Below, piece after piece: positions 14,218 through 16,606 of a stretch of 16,606 nt of DNA. Made by a program: the position numbers and the translations under genes. Origin of the DNA: Candidatus Borrarchaeota archaeon. Its GTDB lineage: Archaea > Asgardarchaeota > Sifarchaeia > Borrarchaeales > Borrarchaeaceae. The DNA is taken from NCBI GenBank assembly GCA_016840645.1, contig JAEORY010000028.1:1-16606 (forward strand), written 5' to 3'. Each line of letters starts with the position of its first letter. The first letter of the stretch is position 1. The notes under the pieces are model-generated. The model did no database searches, had not been told where the DNA came from, and saw only the letters and a list, made by a program, of their open reading frames with translations.

Positions 14218-14444
14218 CTGATTATTTCCCTCCATCTTCTAATTTCCTCGGTGCTCTTCCATCCTTTATCTGGAGTTAATACGAACCTTTCATTGAGCAA
14301 AAGTGCCACTGCAAGATTTTTTTTCTCCTCGTTTTCAATAACTTGCTCTATTGTCTTTCGCAATACTTCGCTCCAGTTGATATGATCAATGCTTTTCATC
14401 TTCTCCTTTAATTCCTTTGAGATTCTGAAACTAATTGTGCTCAT
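14208..14444 (-). CDS. vapB: VapB-type ribbon-helix-helix antitoxin
   Basis: This 78-residue protein starts with a ribbon-helix-helix DNA-binding segment: the strand TISFRIS, then KELKEKMKSID and INWSEVLRKTIEQVIENEE. The C-terminal part (LLNERFVLTPDKGWKSTEEIRRWREIIRW) would bind and block the PIN toxin. The start at 14444 has GGGGG seven bases upstream. Antitoxins of this kind repress their own operon through palindromic operators, and a perfect 10-bp inverted repeat lies just upstream at 14472-14498. Confidence 0.87.
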   Translation of the reverse strand: MSTISFRISKELKEKMKSIDHINWSEVLRKTIEQVIENEEKKNLAVALLLNERFVLTPDKGWKSTEEIRRWREIIRWK

Positions 14445-14471
14445 TTCATTTCCCCCAATTTTGTACTTACA

Positions 14472-14498
14472 TGTAATACAAGTTCATATTGTATTACA
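14472..14498. promoter_or_regulatory. Operator of vapBC: perfect inverted repeat
   Basis: TGTAATACAA and TTGTATTACA are perfect 10-bp inverted repeats separated by GTTCATA. They lie between the TATA-like ACATATATAT (14500-14509, minus strand) and the vapB start, over the expected transcript start. This is the usual position for autorepression by the ribbon-helix-helix antitoxin. Confidence 0.65.
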
Positions 14499-14499
14499 T

Positions 14500-14509
14500 T
14501 ATATATATG
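14500..14509 (-). promoter_or_regulatory. TATA box of vapBC
   Basis: The minus strand reads CATATATATA here, about 60 bases upstream of vapB and directly adjacent to the inverted-repeat operator. Confidence 0.5.
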
Positions 14510-14752
14510 TTATATGTTAAAAAAGAAAAGTATAGCATTAATTCAATTATGACCCCCCTGAAGTGAATACATCTTCAGCAGTACACTTTTTAAATTAAAA
14601 AAAGTTCTAACCATCTTCATATTCTTCCCCTGTCGGAAGGGGGACTCCCGCCGCATAAACTAAAAAGATAAGACCTTGAGGTAATTGTATTATCCTACCA
14701 AAGGAAACGTCTCCCCTTCAGTGGTGCATTTTTTAACTATTACGAAAGGTTC
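14510..14752. other. Gene-free stretch with hairpins and a diverged repeat
   Basis: Together with the vapBC promoter this is the only gap above 300 bases. It holds a 6-bp hairpin CTGAAG/CTTCAG with a 9-base loop (14558-14578), and a C-run/G-run stem around 14627-14644. Two diverged copies of CTTCAG..GT.CA.TTTTTTAA start at 14573 and 14716. No convincing frame or RNA gene is visible. It may be an old mobile-element remnant. Confidence 0.35.
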
Positions 14753-15673
14753 TTAGTCATCCTCAGTATCCTCAGTATCCTCAGTATCCTCAGTATCCTC
14801 AGCTTCTTCAATTCTTTTATCTTTCATCATACCAACTTTGGCAATAGCGTGTGCCCGTCCAGCAGGGTGGTCAAGTAATTCTGGATGTTCTGCAAGATAT
14901 TCATCCACCTCTTCTTGATTTACCACGCTGAACGGTGTTCCATGCTCTTGTTGATCTGCAACAAGTTTTTCTTTTAGGGTCTCAGTAAGGGCGTGTTCTC
15001 CAAGGGCGATAAAATCTTCTATCTCTTCTGTTTCAGAAAAGGCTAACAGTTCTTCAAGGTCACAATGAAACGCAAATTGACCGTCATAAAGCAGAACTAA
15101 GAAGTATTTATGAAGTGGAGAGTCACAACTCCCATCACAAGTGCGAATTGTGACAACTGGGGATCCATAACTTCTGTCTTCCGTGCGAAACGCTTCTAAA
15201 ATAGAGGGTGCTGAGAGTAGTTCTTTCGAAATTTGCTTGATATCCCATCCCAGAAGCGCATTGGTTTCTTTTTCATCTTCAATGAAAGCGAATTCTCCCA
15301 GTTGGACAAAGTCTGTGTCTTCTGTTTGAGAAAAAGCAACTAACTCATCATAACTACAATGGAATGAATGTTCATCATCAAACATCGATACGAGGAATTG
15401 TTTGTGCATCGGAGAGTTGCAACTCCTATCACAAGGGCCAATCATAACAAAGGGTGTGCCCCAAGCCCATCCAGGTGTTGTACCTGTTTGCCCACCAAGA
15501 AGCTCCTTTGAAATTTCACAAATCTCGCGTCCAAGATCTCGAAGCATCCGTTGTTCTTCTCTTTTTTGTCTCTCCTTTCTTGTCTTTTCCTTCTCCTGTT
15601 TGCTACGTTTCGTATACTTCTTTTTTTTGTGCCTGGGCTTTTTCTTGGGCGTTTTCTTGGACGTTGTCATCAT
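14753..15673 (-). CDS. Unknown protein with two Cys/His repeats and an acidic TED tail
   Basis: I do not recognise this 306-residue protein. Residues 1-45 are strongly basic (Lys/Arg-rich, partly coiled-coil). Residues about 47-132 and 142-230 are two copies of one domain: SKELL, then GTPFVMIG or GSPVVTIR, then C-D-x-S-C-x-S-P-x-H-K, FLV, FHC, a Glu-rich helix ending ELLAFSETE and LGEHAL. Each has C-x3-C-x4-H plus a later H-C pair (C81, C85, H90, H105, C106; C179, C183, H188, H203, C204), so each may bind a metal. A partial third GTPF occurs at 245. The tail is AEDTEDTEDTEDTEDD, encoded by a 9-bp tandem repeat. The start at 15673 lacks a Shine-Dalgarno. It is divergent from the peptidase gene; no signal peptide or membrane segment. 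Confidence 0.75.
   Translation of the reverse strand: MMTTSKKTPKKKPRHKKKKYTKRSKQEKEKTRKERQKREEQRMLRDLGREICEISKELLGGQTGTTPGWAWGTPFVMIGPCDRSCNSPMHKQFLVSMFDDEHSFHCSYDELVAFSQTEDTDFVQLGEFAFIEDEKETNALLGWDIKQISKELLSAPSILEAFRTEDRSYGSPVVTIRTCDGSCDSPLHKYFLVLLYDGQFAFHCDLEELLAFSETEEIEDFIALGEHALTETLKEKLVADQQEHGTPFSVVNQEEVDEYLAEHPELLDHPAGRAHAIAKVGMMKDKRIEEAEDTEDTEDTEDTEDD
14758..14802 (-). repeat. 9-bp tandem repeat encoding Thr-Glu-Asp
   Basis: The plus strand repeats TCCTCAGTA about four and a half times; on the minus strand each unit is ACTGAGGAT, encoding T-E-D. Unit length is a multiple of three, so slippage would change tail length without breaking the frame. Confidence 0.8.
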
Positions 15674-15712
15674 GATCGCTTCAAAAACCTAAACAATGTG
15701 ATTAATTCTAAT

Positions 15713-15726
15713 CCCAATATATTGGG
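15713..15726. promoter_or_regulatory. 14-bp palindrome between divergent genes
   Basis: CCCAATATATTGGG is a perfect palindrome with a TATA-like centre, 40 bases before the start of the repeat-bearing protein and 57 bases before the peptidase start. It could be a shared operator or a TATA element read in both directions. Confidence 0.4.
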
Positions 15727-15782
15727 TTACAGAAAGTATAATAAATCCAACGCAATTCATCCATCAACATAAGGTGGTTTTC

Positions 15783-16606
15783 GTGCAGAGGATTGATAAA
15801 GAGAGTTCTCAAGCAATTTTTGGTCTCACCGACAAAAATAAACAAAAAATTGTTGATTTATTAATAGACTTAATTGGAATCCAAACCCCCGTACCCCCTG
15901 GACTCAATTATGAAAAGGCAATTGAGTTCTTATCCCCAAAATTTGAATCATTTGGATTCACCTGTACAAAACATGTTATGCCAGAGAATATTTTTTTAGA
16001 GAAGCAAAAATCCACTAATCAATTACTTGATGGACCTCGCATTAATCTTCAAGCTGAGAAAAAGACTGGAAAGAAACCTGGTCTTGTTCTATACGCACAT
16101 GTTGATGTTGTTCCCGTACAGGAAGAGAGTTGGACAGTTCCTCCGTGGGAGGGTGTGATCAAAGATGAAAAAATGTATGGCAGAGGTACCTCTGACTGTA
16201 AATCGTCAATAGCCGCAATTCTTGGTGCATTAGAAACCATTTCAGTTTTGGAATTAGATGAAGCTTTTGATCTAAATATTCTTATTACCACTGATGAAGA
16301 AGTAGGACCATATTCTGGTTTATGCTGGCTTGCTGACATGGGTGTGGTATGGGGAGATTATTTCTTCTGTCTGGATGGAAGCTCAGATACATTAGGGATT
16401 GGTGCTAATGGGATGCTCCAATGGATGGTTGAGGTTCACGGAAAATCGGTGCATAGCGGCATTAGTTTTCTCGGGCAAAACGCGATCGAACAAACAAACC
16501 TCATCATTAACGGATTTTTAGAACTTAAGAATGAAATAGAAAAAAGAAGATCGGCTATGCCTAGTTCTCCTGAGGTACAGAGTCAAACAGGAGGCAAACG
16601 AAAACA
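15783..16606 (+). CDS. M20 family metallopeptidase (ArgE/DapE-like), truncated by window end
   Basis: The first 274 codons of an M20 di-zinc amidohydrolase, a family that removes acyl groups from amino acids (ArgE, DapE) or cleaves dipeptides. Metal ligands and catalytic residues follow the family order: H106 and D108 in YAHVDVVP, D138 in GRGTSDCKSS, the catalytic Glu pair E172/E173 in TTDEEVGP, and D198 in FCLDGS. The dimerisation domain begins at GANGMLQWMVEVHGKSVHSG. The last metal-binding His lies beyond the window. The start is GTG 15783 with AGGTGGT eight bases upstream. An exact substrate cannot be assigned. Divergent from the repeat-bearing gene. Confidence 0.87.
   Translation, partial: MQRIDKESSQAIFGLTDKNKQKIVDLLIDLIGIQTPVPPGLNYEKAIEFLSPKFESFGFTCTKHVMPENIFLEKQKSTNQLLDGPRINLQAEKKTGKKPGLVLYAHVDVVPVQEESWTVPPWEGVIKDEKMYGRGTSDCKSSIAAILGALETISVLELDEAFDLNILITTDEEVGPYSGLCWLADMGVVWGDYFFCLDGSSDTLGIGANGMLQWMVEVHGKSVHSGISFLGQNAIEQTNLIINGFLELKNEIEKRRSAMPSSPEVQSQTGGKRK

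Noticed and set aside
14758..14802. Short tandem repeats as a CRISPR array
   Set aside because: Units are 9 bp without spacers and lie in frame as T-E-D codons. No CRISPR array or cas gene is visible in the window.
15402..15772. Plus-strand frames with hydrophobic, membrane-like runs
   Set aside because: They are antisense to the Lys-rich N-terminus of the repeat-bearing protein; AAG/AAA codons read as Phe/Leu on the other strand.
16049..16339. Minus-strand frame inside the M20 peptidase
   Set aside because: The plus strand encodes all M20 metal-binding motifs over the same bases; the minus frame is a shadow.

Overview
The window looks archaeal. It encodes an initiator tRNA-Met with an archaeal-type core (A1-U72 acceptor pair, three G-C pairs next to a CTCATAA anticodon loop, CCA in the gene). 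It also has an archaeal Tsr3 rRNA-modifying enzyme, a stand-alone Lrp/AsnC effector (RAM) domain, short core-MetE methionine synthases, a VapBC module with a PIN toxin, and TATA-like promoters spaced for leaderless or short-leader transcripts. The DNA is AT-rich. A Re-type citrate synthase points to an anaerobe. I cannot fix the phylum; an Asgard or TACK lineage is possible but unproven.

Layout. Positions 1-1720 hold an IS200/IS605-type element that carries only tnpB (minus strand, frameshifted) and sits inside a plus-strand gene; both halves of that gene are visible and rejoin in frame. Then come tsr3 (minus), a stand-alone RAM-domain gene (plus), a small unknown gene (minus) and the initiator tRNA gene (plus), which has an apparent 29-nt insertion in the T-loop. 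Positions 3454-6407 are a two-gene operon (minus) for a MoxR-family AAA+ ATPase and a large von Willebrand factor A (VWA) protein. A thioredoxin-like gene (plus, 6582-7145) is broken by an in-frame TAA.

Positions 7046-9039 hold two tandem core-MetE paralogues (minus), each with its own promoter candidate; the upstream copy has a cluster of three GAAATAT boxes. A small charged protein with a WSK repeat follows. Positions 9805-12601 (plus) encode a likely Re-citrate synthase and an isocitrate dehydrogenase whose cofactor residues are of the NAD+ type, giving two of the three steps from oxaloacetate and acetyl-CoA to 2-oxoglutarate. A convergent DUF362 protein follows, then a VapBC toxin-antitoxin operon (minus) under a perfect 10-bp inverted-repeat operator. 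Next is a protein with two copies of an unrecognised Cys/His domain between a Lys/Arg-rich N-terminus and an acidic TED-repeat tail. An M20 metallopeptidase (plus) runs off the right edge.

Most genes look chromosomal and housekeeping. The accessory content is the tnpB element, VapBC and the repeat-bearing protein at 14753-15673.
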